A stretch of DNA of 64,000 nucleotides from Candidatus Eremiobacter antarcticus (GCA_003244105.1 QHBK01000002.1:116110-180109), one strand, 5' to 3'; counted from the stretch's first letter, positions 8,282-17,191 are shown. Notes: generated by a model not told the origin, from the letters alone. Translations and numbers: made by a program.

Positions 8282-9922
8282 TTGAGCATCAGATTTTTCG
8301 TGCGTTCTCAAGCGCCGGCGAGCGTCAAAGCGGATGCGCTGGCCATAGGTATTTTCGCCGGCGGCAACGTCGCGCCCGCGTTCAAAGCGATCGACGGCGC
8401 GCTCGGCGGTCTGCTTTCGGAGATGCGCAAAACCGGCGAGTTGCGCGGACGCGACAACGACGTGCAGGTCTTGCCAGCTCCGCGCAAGCTCGGCGTTAAA
8501 CGGCTCATCGTCGTCGGACTCGGGGAGCAGGCCGCGTTCGAACCGGGCGCTGTCGCGAAACTTGCGGGCCTCGCCGTGCGGACAAGCTCGCAGCGTAAGC
8601 TCTCCAAGCTCGCGGTCCTTTTGCCCGACATGAAGATTGTCTCCATGGAAGAGGCTGCGGAGAATGCGGCCGCGGGCGCAGTGATGGCGACCTTCAATCC
8701 TGCGCCGTACCGCAGCAAGTCTGACAGCAACCCGGACGCCGTCGCGCAAGTGACGTTTTTGTGCGAGAGCGGCCAGAATATCAAGGATGTCGAACGCGCG
8801 GTCGAGCGGGGCGCTGCGCTGGGCGAGGCCGCCAATGCAGTTCGCGAGATGGTGAACCTGCCGTCCAACGACATGACGCCCACACACTTGGCGGAGCGAG
8901 CCAAAGCGTTGGGCAAGCAGCACGGCCTCAAAGTGACGGTGCTCGAGCGCGCTGACATGAAGCGGCTGGGGATGGGCTCAATGCTTTCGGTCGCAGCCGG
9001 AGCCGAGGAGCCTCCCAAAGTGATCGCCATCGAATACCGGGGCGGCGATGCTTCCAAACCCACGCTCGGGCTCGTGGGCAAAGGCGTCACCTTCGATACG
9101 GGCGGCATCTCGCTCAAGCCGGCGCAAGATATGGATGCGATGAAGGGCGATATGGCGGGCGGCGCCACCGTGATTGGTGCGATGGCCGCGATCGCCAGGC
9201 TCAAGCCGAAGGTGAACGTCGTGGGCGTGGTCTGCGCCACCGACAACATGCCCTCGGGAAGGGCGACCAAACCGGGCGATATCGTGCGCGCCATGAACGG
9301 CAAGTCGATCGAGATCATCAACACCGACGCGGAGGGCCGGCTCGTGCTCGCCGACGGATTGTGCTACGCGCGGGAGCTGGGCGCCACCCATCTCGTCGAC
9401 ATCGCCACGCTCACGGGTGCCGTCGTGGTCGCGCTCGGCAACACGACCACCGGCGTCATGTCCAACGATCGGGAGTTCGTGGACCTGTTCCACGAGGCGT
9501 CCACGCCGTCCGGCGAGCGCTATTGGGAACTTCCGCTGTTCCCGGAATATGCGGAGCTCATCAAAAGCCCGATCGCCGACATGAAGAACAGCGGAGGACG
9601 AGCGGCCGGCACGATCTACGGCGCGATGTTCCTCAAGGAGTATGTGGCGCAAGCGCCCTGGATCCACCTCGACATCGCCGGCACATCGTGGACCGATCGG
9701 GATGCGGGGCACCTCGTCAAGGGGCCGACCGCGGTCGCGATGCGCCCGCTGGTACGGCTCGCCGAGCTGATGGCGGAGCGCGATCTGCACCGCAAGGCCG
9801 ATGAGTCGGCGCATAGCCGCTTGCGGCCTCGGCGCGCCGCAGGAAACGGCGCCTCGACAGGCGGCCCGTCGACCGACGGGTCCCCCGCCAAAACGAAGAC
9901 CCGCAAAACAGCAGCACGCTGA
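8282..9922 (+). CDS. pepA: leucyl aminopeptidase (M17) with basic C-terminal tail
   Basis: Cytosolic two-metal aminopeptidase that removes N-terminal residues from peptides. The catalytic domain has VGKGVTFDTGGISLKP (metal-binding Lys and Asp), MKGDMAGGA and the family signature NTDAEGRL at about residues 347-354. The start is TTG with AGAAAGG about 7 bases upstream, a good fit. After the normal end near residue 500 comes an unusual tail of about 45 residues rich in Arg, Lys, Ser and Gly (ending KTKTRKTAAR). It is predicted disordered and might bind nucleic acid, as E. coli PepA does by other means. Confidence 0.95.
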   Translation: MSIRFFVRSQAPASVKADALAIGIFAGGNVAPAFKAIDGALGGLLSEMRKTGELRGRDNDVQVLPAPRKLGVKRLIVVGLGEQAAFEPGAVAKLAGLAVRTSSQRKLSKLAVLLPDMKIVSMEEAAENAAAGAVMATFNPAPYRSKSDSNPDAVAQVTFLCESGQNIKDVERAVERGAALGEAANAVREMVNLPSNDMTPTHLAERAKALGKQHGLKVTVLERADMKRLGMGSMLSVAAGAEEPPKVIAIEYRGGDASKPTLGLVGKGVTFDTGGISLKPAQDMDAMKGDMAGGATVIGAMAAIARLKPKVNVVGVVCATDNMPSGRATKPGDIVRAMNGKSIEIINTDAEGRLVLADGLCYARELGATHLVDIATLTGAVVVALGNTTTGVMSNDREFVDLFHEASTPSGERYWELPLFPEYAELIKSPIADMKNSGGRAAGTIYGAMFLKEYVAQAPWIHLDIAGTSWTDRDAGHLVKGPTAVAMRPLVRLAELMAERDLHRKADESAHSRLRPRRAAGNGASTGGPSTDGSPAKTKTRKTAAR

Positions 9923-9949
9923 CCTGCGCGGAAAAAGTCCTGAGAGACG

Positions 9950-11410
9950 CTAGGGAGCGATCTCGGCCAGTTCGCGAACCTTGCCCGTGAGCTGTTCGTG
10001 GATGCCCTCGGGATACGTGCCGGTGAAGCAGCCCATGCAGAAATCGGTGCGCGGACGTCCGGTGGCCTCGACCAAACCTTCTTGGCTCAAATAGCCGAGC
10101 GAATCTGCGCCGATGGTCTGGCAGATCTCGGGCACGCTGTGGCTCGCGGCGATGAGCTGGTCGTACGTCGCTGTATCCACACCCAAAAAGCACGGGTGGC
10201 GCATGGGTGGACTGGTGATGCGCACGTGGACCTGGCTCGCGCCTGAACGGCGCAACAGTGAGACGATCTGTCGTGTCGTCGTGCCGCGTACGATCGAGTC
10301 GTCGACCAGTACGATGCGCTTGCCTTTGAGGTTCGCGATCAGCGGATTGAACTTGAGTTTGACACCCTGCGCGCGCATGTTTTGGTCGGGCGAGATGAAC
10401 GTGCGGCCGATGTAGCGGTTCTTCATCAGACCTTCGATGTACGGCAAACCCGATTCGTCCGCGAAGCCGATAGCGGCCGCGGTTGCGCTGTCCGGCACTC
10501 CAATAACGACGTCCGCGGCGGCGGGAGCTTCCCTTGCGATGGCGCGTCCCATGCGATAGCGCGCCAAATACAGCTCGTGGCCCTTGAACGTCGTGTCCGG
10601 CCGGGAGAAGTAGATGTATTCGAAGATGCAGTTCGCCGCCTTGTTCCCCGTCTCAATGCTGCGCGAACGCATGCCGAGCTTGTCGATGATGATGATCTCG
10701 CCTGGTTCGACTTCGCGGACGAATTCCGCGCCGACCGTGTTGAGCGCGCAGGATTCGGATGCCAGCATCCAGCCGTCGCCGTAGCGGCCGACGCACAGCG
10801 GCCGGATGCCCCACGGATCGCGGAAGCCGAACAATTGCGTTTCAGTTGCGAGCACAATGGAAAATGCCCCGATGCATCGCTGCATCACGTCGACGATGCG
10901 CGACTCGATGTTGCCCGAGGAGAACTCCGCGATCATGCGCGCCATGACTTCAGAATCGGAGCCGGCGGCACGGGCCTGATCCTCGGGAAACTGATCGCGC
11001 AGCGCTTCCGTGTTGACCAGATTGCCGTTGTGCGCGAGCGCGAACGACTGCACCGGCGTCTTCGTGAGCAGCGGCTGCGCGTTGTAGACGACCGAGGAAC
11101 CGGTGGTGGAATACCGCGTATGCCCGACCGACAGATAGCCGGGCAACCCGCTCAAGATGTCCTCGGTGAAGACCTGCGACAGCAACCCCATCTGCTTATA
11201 GCAGCGCAGCTCGCGACCGTCGGAAACGGCGATGCCGGCGCTCTCCTGACCGCGGTGCTGCAGCGCGTACAGCGCGAAGTAGGTCGCGCGCGCCACATCT
11301 TCGCCAGGCACGAACAAGCCGCATACGCCGCATCCATCCCGAACCGCATCTTCGCTGCACTGCGGTTTGGGGTCGTAGCCGGTGAAGCCATCTGGGAGCG
11401 CGCTGTCCAT
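9950..11410 (-). CDS. purF: amidophosphoribosyltransferase (Fe-S type)
   Basis: First committed purine step: PRPP plus glutamine gives phosphoribosylamine. Counting from ATG 11410 (preceded by AAGGTGG), a propeptide of about 26 residues precedes the nucleophile Cys27 in DGCGVCGLF, so self-cleavage is expected. The glutaminase domain has ALYALQHRGQESAGI; the transferase domain has the PRPP loop IVLVDDSIVRGTT. Cysteines in the contexts AANC-IFEYIYFSRPD, RHPCFLG and FCMGC match the four 4Fe-4S ligands of the B. subtilis-type enzyme, making it oxygen-sensitive. A TTG at 11428 is an alternative start. It is the last gene of the 21-gene minus-strand run. Confidence 0.96.
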   Translation of the reverse strand: MDSALPDGFTGYDPKPQCSEDAVRDGCGVCGLFVPGEDVARATYFALYALQHRGQESAGIAVSDGRELRCYKQMGLLSQVFTEDILSGLPGYLSVGHTRYSTTGSSVVYNAQPLLTKTPVQSFALAHNGNLVNTEALRDQFPEDQARAAGSDSEVMARMIAEFSSGNIESRIVDVMQRCIGAFSIVLATETQLFGFRDPWGIRPLCVGRYGDGWMLASESCALNTVGAEFVREVEPGEIIIIDKLGMRSRSIETGNKAANCIFEYIYFSRPDTTFKGHELYLARYRMGRAIAREAPAAADVVIGVPDSATAAAIGFADESGLPYIEGLMKNRYIGRTFISPDQNMRAQGVKLKFNPLIANLKGKRIVLVDDSIVRGTTTRQIVSLLRRSGASQVHVRITSPPMRHPCFLGVDTATYDQLIAASHSVPEICQTIGADSLGYLSQEGLVEATGRPRTDFCMGCFTGTYPEGIHEQLTGKVRELAEIAP

Positions 11411-11443
11411 CAACTCCACCTTACCCAAAAGCGAGCCTCACTG

Positions 11444-12754
11444 TCAATGAAGCGCTTGCGAGGCCCGGCTCGCGATGTCGGAGCGGTACCGCAGCGCAAC
11501 ACCGGACGGCAGCGATGTGTGGTAAGCCGCACAGGCTTCATATGCACGTGCGCGGGCTTCTTCCACTCCGTCGCCAAACGCGCACACCGTGAGCACCCGG
11601 CCTCCGGCAGCATCGACGCGATCGCCGCGCAGTGACGAAGCGCCCCAAAACGCCACCACCGGCATTCCCTCGATGCCTGCTTGCGCTTCGCCAAAGGGCG
11701 GCAAGTTATGCGCAGGCTGTGCATGGAGTGGATAACCTTCACTTGTCAGGACGACACCCACGCACGTCTGCTCGGAAAAGCTCGGATGGAGGCCGTCGTC
11801 CAGCTTCCCCTGCGCGGCCGCCCGCAGCAGCTCCACCAAATCGCCGCGCAAGCGCGGCAGCACGACCTGTGTCTCCGGGTCCCCGAAACGCGCGTTGAAC
11901 TCCAAGACCATCGGACCACGCTTCGTCAGCATGATTCCCGCATACAGACAACCGCGGTAATCCAAGCCCTCGCGCTTCAGGCCTTCCAGGGCCGGTTCGA
12001 AGACGCGCGAGCGAAGTTGGCGCATGCCCTCTTCATCCAAGACGTCGATCGCGGGCGAGTACGCGCCCATGCCGCCGGTGTTGGGACCGCTGTCGCCATC
12101 GCCCGCGCGTTTGTAGTCGCACGCCGCCGCCAACGTGAACAAGCGAACGCCGTCGACGACCGCCATCACCGACACTTCCTTGCCCTCGAGCTTTTCTTCC
12201 AACACGACGTCGCAGCCGCCGCCGGGAACCGCGCGTTGCTCGTACCACTGCGAGAGCAACGCTTCTGCTTCGGCTGCGTCTGCGCACACGACGACCCCTT
12301 TTCCGGCGGCCAAACCGTCAGCCTTGACGACGACGCCCGACTCGAACTGCGCGAGCGCTCGGCGGGCGCTGCGGCTATCGCGCACGACGCGATGGCGAGC
12401 CGTTGGAATTCCATAGCGCAGCATGAACTGCTTGGCGTACGCTTTGCTCGACTCGAGCCTGGCTCCCGAGCGGTTTGGACCGAACACGGGAATCCCGCCT
12501 GCGCGCAGCGCATCGCCGACGCCCGCCGCAAGCGCCGCTTCCGGGCCGATCACCGCAAGCTCGATGCCGTTCTCGAGCGCGCGTTTCAAGAGTTGCGGCG
12601 ATGACGTGGCCGCGACGTCGGGCCAGTTGGTGCCGTGCAGCGCGGTGCCTGCATTGCCGGGAGCGGCGAACAGTTCGGGCGCGGGCGAGGATTGCGATAA
12701 CTTCCAGGCGAGCGCGTGTTCGCGCGCGCCGGATCCGACCACAAGGACTCTCAC
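11444..12754 (-). CDS. purD: phosphoribosylamine--glycine ligase
   Basis: Purine step 2: ATP-dependent joining of phosphoribosylamine and glycine. The 436 residues form a complete ATP-grasp enzyme: MRVLVVGSGAREHALAWKL at the start, VVKADGLAAGKGVVVC for ATP binding, the GGMGAYSPA loop and the catalytic LEFNARFGDPETQ. GTG start, 13 bases after guaA. It is followed by purF after 33 bases. Confidence 0.96.
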   Translation of the reverse strand: MRVLVVGSGAREHALAWKLSQSSPAPELFAAPGNAGTALHGTNWPDVAATSSPQLLKRALENGIELAVIGPEAALAAGVGDALRAGGIPVFGPNRSGARLESSKAYAKQFMLRYGIPTARHRVVRDSRSARRALAQFESGVVVKADGLAAGKGVVVCADAAEAEALLSQWYEQRAVPGGGCDVVLEEKLEGKEVSVMAVVDGVRLFTLAAACDYKRAGDGDSGPNTGGMGAYSPAIDVLDEEGMRQLRSRVFEPALEGLKREGLDYRGCLYAGIMLTKRGPMVLEFNARFGDPETQVVLPRLRGDLVELLRAAAQGKLDDGLHPSFSEQTCVGVVLTSEGYPLHAQPAHNLPPFGEAQAGIEGMPVVAFWGASSLRGDRVDAAGGRVLTVCAFGDGVEEARARAYEACAAYHTSLPSGVALRYRSDIASRASQALH

Positions 12755-12767
12755 TCCACGCGCCCGT

Positions 12768-14315
12768 TCACTCCCACTCGATGGTGGCTGGCGGCTTGCT
12801 CGTCACGTCGTACACCACGCGGTTCACGGCTGGAATCTCGTTGACGATGCGGTTGGAGATGCGCTGCAGCGTCTCCGCCGGAAGACGCGCCCAGTCGGCA
12901 GTCATGCCGTCGTCGCTGGTCACCGCGCGTATCGCCACCAGATTTCCGTACGTGCGTCCGTCGCCCATAACTCCGACGCTGCGCAATGGCGTGAGGACCG
13001 CGAAGTACTGCCAGGGGTGGTCCGTCTCCGCTCGCTCGATCTCTTCGCGCGTGATCGCATCCGCGCGCCGTAACACGTCCAGCCGTTCCTCGTCGACGAC
13101 GCCCAGGATGCGAACGGCGAGGCCGGGTCCTGGAAACGGCTGACGGTCGACGATGTGGGGATCGAGCCCGAGCTCTCGGCCCAGGCGGCGCACTTCATCT
13201 TTGAAGAGCATCCGCAGGGGCTCCACGAGCTTCAGGTGCATGATCTCGGGCAAGCCGCCGACGTTGTGGTGCGTCTTGATCTTGGCGCCGCTCTTGCTTT
13301 GGGGCGTCTTGCTCTCGATGACGTCGGGGTACAGCGTTCCCTGGATCAAAAACTCCGCGCCCGGGATCTGCTTGGCGTGCTCGTTGAACACCTCGATGAA
13401 TTCACGGCCGATGATCTGCCGCTTTTCCTCCGGATCCTCCACGCCCGCGAGCGCGCCTAGGAAGCGCTCCCGCGCGTCCACCCCGATCAAGTTCAAATGC
13501 AGCACATCGCGGAACGCCTCGACCACCAGCCGCGCTTCATCTTGGCGCAGCAGGCCGTGATCGACGAAGATGCATGTCAAGCGATCGCCGATCGCGCGCG
13601 ACACGAGCGTGGCCGCGACGGCGCTGTCCACGCCGCCGGAGAGCGCGCAGATGGCTTTCGCATCTCCGATGGCCGCGCGGATGTCGCGAACCGCAGCATC
13701 GACGAACCCGGACATCTCCCAACGGTCGCGCAGCCCGGCGATCTCTCGCAGGAAGTTGCGCAGGACGAGGCGGCCGTGCTCCGTGTGGTTCACCTCGGGG
13801 TGGAACTGCACTCCGTAGCGCTTGCGCCCCTCATCGCCCACCGCTGCGAGCGCACAGGTCGACGTGTGCGCGAGGGCGACGTATCCGGCCGGCAAATCCG
13901 TCACGGTGTCGCCGTGGCTCATCCAAGCCTGCGAGCTGCTCGGAACGCCGCCGAACAGCGGCGATCCGCCCGCGTCGACCACAAGCTCGGCTCGGCCGTA
14001 CTCGCGGTGGCGGCCGGGGACGACCGTGCCTCCCCCGGCGCGCGCCAGCTCCTGCATGCCGTAGCAGATGCCCAAGATCGGCTTATCGGTTCGGAGCAGT
14101 TCGGGCGTCAGGTGTGGTGCGCCGGGTGCGGCGACGCTCTCCGGACCGCCGGTAAGAATGAAAGCAGCGGCGTTGCGGCGCTCGATGTCAGCCCAGGGGG
14201 CGTCGAAGGGAAGGATCTCGCAGTACACCTGCTCCTCGCGCACTCGGCGAGCGATCAACTGGCTGTATTGTGCGCCGAAATCCACGATCACCACGGTCTC
14301 GGCCGGCGCTTTCAC
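12768..14315 (-). CDS. guaA: GMP synthase (glutamine-hydrolysing)
   Basis: Converts XMP to GMP with glutamine nitrogen. The class I amidotransferase domain starts at VVIVDFGAQYSQLIARRVRE and has nucleophile Cys84 (LGICYGMQ) and the FHPEVNHT His/Glu pair. The ATP pyrophosphatase domain has the P-loop LSGGVDSAVAA, and the C-terminal dimerisation domain ends TIEWE as usual. The frame is open further upstream, but GTG 14315 overlaps the purP2 stop by 4 bases (GTGA) and has GAGGTG at correct spacing, giving the normal 515 residues. This indicates translational coupling to purP2. guaB is not in the window. Confidence 0.96.
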   Translation of the reverse strand: MKAPAETVVIVDFGAQYSQLIARRVREEQVYCEILPFDAPWADIERRNAAAFILTGGPESVAAPGAPHLTPELLRTDKPILGICYGMQELARAGGGTVVPGRHREYGRAELVVDAGGSPLFGGVPSSSQAWMSHGDTVTDLPAGYVALAHTSTCALAAVGDEGRKRYGVQFHPEVNHTEHGRLVLRNFLREIAGLRDRWEMSGFVDAAVRDIRAAIGDAKAICALSGGVDSAVAATLVSRAIGDRLTCIFVDHGLLRQDEARLVVEAFRDVLHLNLIGVDARERFLGALAGVEDPEEKRQIIGREFIEVFNEHAKQIPGAEFLIQGTLYPDVIESKTPQSKSGAKIKTHHNVGGLPEIMHLKLVEPLRMLFKDEVRRLGRELGLDPHIVDRQPFPGPGLAVRILGVVDEERLDVLRRADAITREEIERAETDHPWQYFAVLTPLRSVGVMGDGRTYGNLVAIRAVTSDDGMTADWARLPAETLQRISNRIVNEIPAVNRVVYDVTSKPPATIEWE

Positions 14316-15451
14316 GTACACACCTCGGCGAGACGACCGGCATCGCGGGCCGACGCGATCTCCTTCGCGATGCGCTCTCCGACCGAGATTTCCGCGCCCC
14401 AGCGGTAGGCCGTATACGGCGTGTACTTCGTGCCGGGCGATCCCGGTATACGCAAACTGACATCGTACACGACAAACGATTTCGGCGGCCCGGCTGCGAT
14501 GACGCACTGCAAGGCGAAGGGCCCGATGATGCCGGGCGGCCGCAGTCGCCGGGCAGCCTCGACGAAACGCAGGCCCAGCTCAAAGGCTGGCTCGAGCATC
14601 GATTCGGTCAGCGTAGCCGCGATGTGACCCGCTTCCTCCATCGATGCGGTGAACGCCGCGCCCAACGGGGCTTGATCGATCGCGAGCAGCGAGCGGATGC
14701 CGTCGATGTTGGTCTGGCGGCGAGTGTCCGTCCCGAGCAACTCCAGCTCCCCGAGCAGCGGTGACCAGAAGAAGTTCAGGTTGATCGTCGGTCCGAGCAC
14801 GTACTCCTCGAAGACAGCCTTGGCGAGGCCTTCTTCGCTGACGACACCTGAAGACAGATAGTGGGCGGCGCGCTTTCGGTATTGCTCGGGACTTGCCGCC
14901 AGAAAGAAGGCCCGCTCGAACGGCACCTTCACGTGGGCCGCCTTGATCAAGGTGAGACCGTCGATCTCGTCCGGACCGCGCAAGCGCCGGGGATGAGGAA
15001 TCGCCGCGGCATCAAGAAATGCAAATTGGTCTTCGTTTTCATCCCGCTCTTCCGCGCGCAGCAGCCGCCGCGACCCGAACATCGGCACCTTCATGCCTTG
15101 CTCGATCGCGTCGTACGAGTGCCGCTCGCGCGCGTATACTTCGAACGAGCGGTTGGGCACGAAGATGGCGTTGCGCTCGAGCAGCTCGCGCTGCACCGAA
15201 GCGTCGATGACGTCGGCGAAATGGTCCACCATGAGCGTCTCGTCGACGCATCCGGTTCCGTCTGGACGCGAGCGAAACGCGATTGCATAGGTCTTCTCGC
15301 GCTTCGGCGCGGTGATCACGAGGGTGCGCAGCGACTGCCGCTTCGCACCCCAACAGACGTCGAGCGCCGAGTGGCTGCCGATGCAGGCCACTGTCAGCGC
15401 GCTTGTGTCGTACTGCGAGAGCGCGGCGCCGGCTGACGTCGCGGCGTGCAT
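14312..15451 (-). CDS. PurP-like protein, divergent paralogue (PurP2)
   Basis: Belongs to the PurP family, known from archaea as the formate- and ATP-dependent ligase forming FAICAR from AICAR (purine step 9). N-terminal CIGSHSALDVCWGAK (His27 in GSHS) and FVPNRSFEVYA match the family. However, the glycine-rich ATP-grasp loop seen in the neighbouring paralogue (GAHGGKGY) is replaced by AAHVKVPFERAF. The metal/ATP-site motif MEISARIVAGTN is here YDVSLRIPGSPGT (residues 329-341), with Asp330 in place of Glu. It may be a non-catalytic or specialised partner of the canonical PurP, or have another substrate. The start overlaps the paralogue's stop (TGATG). Confidence 0.8.
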   Translation of the reverse strand: MHAATSAGAALSQYDTSALTVACIGSHSALDVCWGAKRQSLRTLVITAPKREKTYAIAFRSRPDGTGCVDETLMVDHFADVIDASVQRELLERNAIFVPNRSFEVYARERHSYDAIEQGMKVPMFGSRRLLRAEERDENEDQFAFLDAAAIPHPRRLRGPDEIDGLTLIKAAHVKVPFERAFFLAASPEQYRKRAAHYLSSGVVSEEGLAKAVFEEYVLGPTINLNFFWSPLLGELELLGTDTRRQTNIDGIRSLLAIDQAPLGAAFTASMEEAGHIAATLTESMLEPAFELGLRFVEAARRLRPPGIIGPFALQCVIAAGPPKSFVVYDVSLRIPGSPGTKYTPYTAYRWGAEISVGERIAKEIASARDAGRLAEVCT

Positions 15452-16584
15452 CAGTTCGCGGGAACTCCCGGACCTGGCACCGCGACCGGTTGGCCGTTGA
15501 TCGCCGCTCCGTCATCGAAGGAAAGGCGGCTGGACTGGTCGAGCACGAGCTCCAAGCTGTTGCTGAGCAGGGCGTTCTTGATCTCGCGCGCGATGCGGCG
15601 TCCAGTCGACATCGGCTCGTCGTAATTGAGATACGAGTACGGCGATCCGTCAATGAAGAGGTTCGTGCCGGCGACGATGCGAGCCGAGATCTCCATCAAG
15701 AAGAACTCGGACTCCGGGGTCACGATCGTCTCCAGACAGAACGCGCCGAAGAGCCCGCGGTCCGGACATATTTCCCGGCTCGTGCGCACCACCGCCTCGC
15801 CCATGTTGAACGCTTCCGCGAGCAGTGATTCCCGCAGACTGATGGGCTGGTTGCCGATCACGACGTAGGAAGGCTGGATGTCCCAGCCTTCTTGGTCGGC
15901 GAGCGGGATGCGGCCAAGCGAGTCGACGTTGCTCTCGTAACGCCGGTCCATGGACATGATCTCGAGCTTGCCGGTGAGCGGAGAGTAGAAATAGTGGATG
16001 TAGACCGGCACGCCGAGCACGTACTCTTGCATGATATAGCGCTGCTCGACCAGGTGCGAGGCCCGCGCCGTGAAGTCGTCGGGATTCTTCACGAAAAGAT
16101 AGCCTTTGCCGCCGTGCGCGCCGTAGAGCTTGACGATGACCGGCCGGTCGATCTCGCTCGCCTTCGTGAACTGGCGCGGCATCTTCAGGCCGGCCCGCGT
16201 GAGCCACTTGCGCTGCTGCAGCCGGTCGGCTTCCCAGTCGAGCACTGCTTTGTTGCCGAAGTACGGCGTGCGCATCGCCTTGTGCTCGCGCATCGATAGA
16301 TAGGCCACGAAGGACCCATGCGGCACCAAGATGACGCGCCGGCGGTTGAGCTCCGCATCGAGCTTCGGGAAGTCGCTGTAGCGCGGGATGACGATCGTCT
16401 CGTCGACGAAAGCAAAACTGGAATAGAGCTGCTCGTTGAGCGGCGTGACCACCGCCAGCGTGTGAAAACCCTCGTCCTTGGCGCCTTTGAGTATCTGCAG
16501 CGCCGAATGGCTTCCCAGCGTGGCGATGGTGAAGAGCTGAGGGAGGTTCGAAGTCGGCTTGTGGCGGCGCGCCTTGGGACTCAT
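15451..16584 (-). CDS. purP: formate--AICAR ligase PurP (archaeal type)
   Basis: Predicted to make FAICAR from AICAR, formate and ATP, replacing the folate-dependent transformylase half of PurH. The 377 residues show all main PurP features: ATLGSHSALQILKGAK (His26), LVPHGSFVAYL, an ATP-grasp core with VIVKLYGAHGGKGYLFVK, QEYVLGVPVYIHYFYSPL, YESNVDSLGRIP, and the C-terminal FLMEISARIVAGTN (Glu298) with SPYSYLNYDEPMSTGRRIA. The family is characterised in archaea; its presence in a bacterial purine operon is unusual. The ATG overlaps the purS stop by 4 bases and the gene abuts a divergent second copy. Family assignment is firm; activity is inferred. Confidence 0.88.
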   Translation of the reverse strand: MSPKARRHKPTSNLPQLFTIATLGSHSALQILKGAKDEGFHTLAVVTPLNEQLYSSFAFVDETIVIPRYSDFPKLDAELNRRRVILVPHGSFVAYLSMREHKAMRTPYFGNKAVLDWEADRLQQRKWLTRAGLKMPRQFTKASEIDRPVIVKLYGAHGGKGYLFVKNPDDFTARASHLVEQRYIMQEYVLGVPVYIHYFYSPLTGKLEIMSMDRRYESNVDSLGRIPLADQEGWDIQPSYVVIGNQPISLRESLLAEAFNMGEAVVRTSREICPDRGLFGAFCLETIVTPESEFFLMEISARIVAGTNLFIDGSPYSYLNYDEPMSTGRRIAREIKNALLSNSLELVLDQSSRLSFDDGAAINGQPVAVPGPGVPAN

Positions 16585-17165
16585 CGAAGTTCTTTCGCCG
16601 CGCCGTCGTTTTGTTCCCCGACGCTTTTTCCATCAGCGCCCAGGATGATACGTTCGGGCCTGACGCGCACCTCGTAGTCCTGGGAAACCCTATTGCTCAG
16701 GAGCGTTTGGCACGCCCAGTGCAGACGCTCGGCAGGCGCCGCTCGGTCGCGCTCGCGCAGGCGCCAAACGACCCCGCGCGCGACGGACTCGAGATAGCCC
16801 ATGCCAAACGTCGTCCGCAGCACCGCGAGCAGCCGGCCCGCATCGTCATCCTTCTCGAAGACCAACGCCTCGTAGTCGGGGGCTCCGTCAGTGGAGGATG
16901 CGGCAGCCGGCGCGTAGGCCAAGCGGTGCTTGTTTGGATTGAAGAGCACCTCCGCTTTGGAAAGCTGTTGAGCCACTCGCTGGGCAGCAGGCCCCTCAGC
17001 GCCGGAACCGCCGGCATGACGGACGGTGAGCAGCAGATGGTCGGCGCGGCTGACCGCCTGCAGCTCTTGGTACCCGAGTTCGCGCAGCGTGCGCAAAACC
17101 GTGAAGGCGGTGTTGTCCGGGATGGCCGGTTCGATGGTGACGTCAAGGCTCGAGCGGGAGCGCAC
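16581..17165 (-). CDS. purS: double-domain PurS (FGAM synthase small subunit)
   Basis: PurS (normally about 80 residues) bridges PurL and PurQ in the FGAM synthase complex. Here a 194-residue protein carries two PurS-like halves: about 7-86 (LDVTIEPAIPDNTAF, VLRTLRELGY, then EVLFNPNKHR) and about 97-170 (VLRTTFGMGY, then CQTLLSNRVSQDYEVRV). The second half ends exactly like ordinary PurS (CEKLLANPVIEDY pattern, from memory). Because PurS works as a dimer, the fusion is probably a built-in pseudo-dimer. GTG 17165 is my choice of start; GTGs at 17204 and 17225 would overlap the metallothionein gene. It is separated from purL/purQ by a transporter pair. Confidence 0.72.
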   Translation of the reverse strand: MRSRSSLDVTIEPAIPDNTAFTVLRTLRELGYQELQAVSRADHLLLTVRHAGGSGAEGPAAQRVAQQLSKAEVLFNPNKHRLAYAPAAASSTDGAPDYEALVFEKDDDAGRLLAVLRTTFGMGYLESVARGVVWRLRERDRAAPAERLHWACQTLLSNRVSQDYEVRVRPERIILGADGKSVGEQNDGAAKELR

Positions 17166-17191
17166 GTCTGTCGCCGGCCCGCCGGCAGGTG

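Noticed and set aside
10382..11635. 417-codon open frame on the plus strand
   Set aside because: It is antisense to purF, whose motifs (Cys27 nucleophile, PRPP loop, Fe-S cysteines) are intact. The plus-strand product is Arg/His/Ala-rich without recognisable motifs, typical of a shadow frame in GC-rich DNA.
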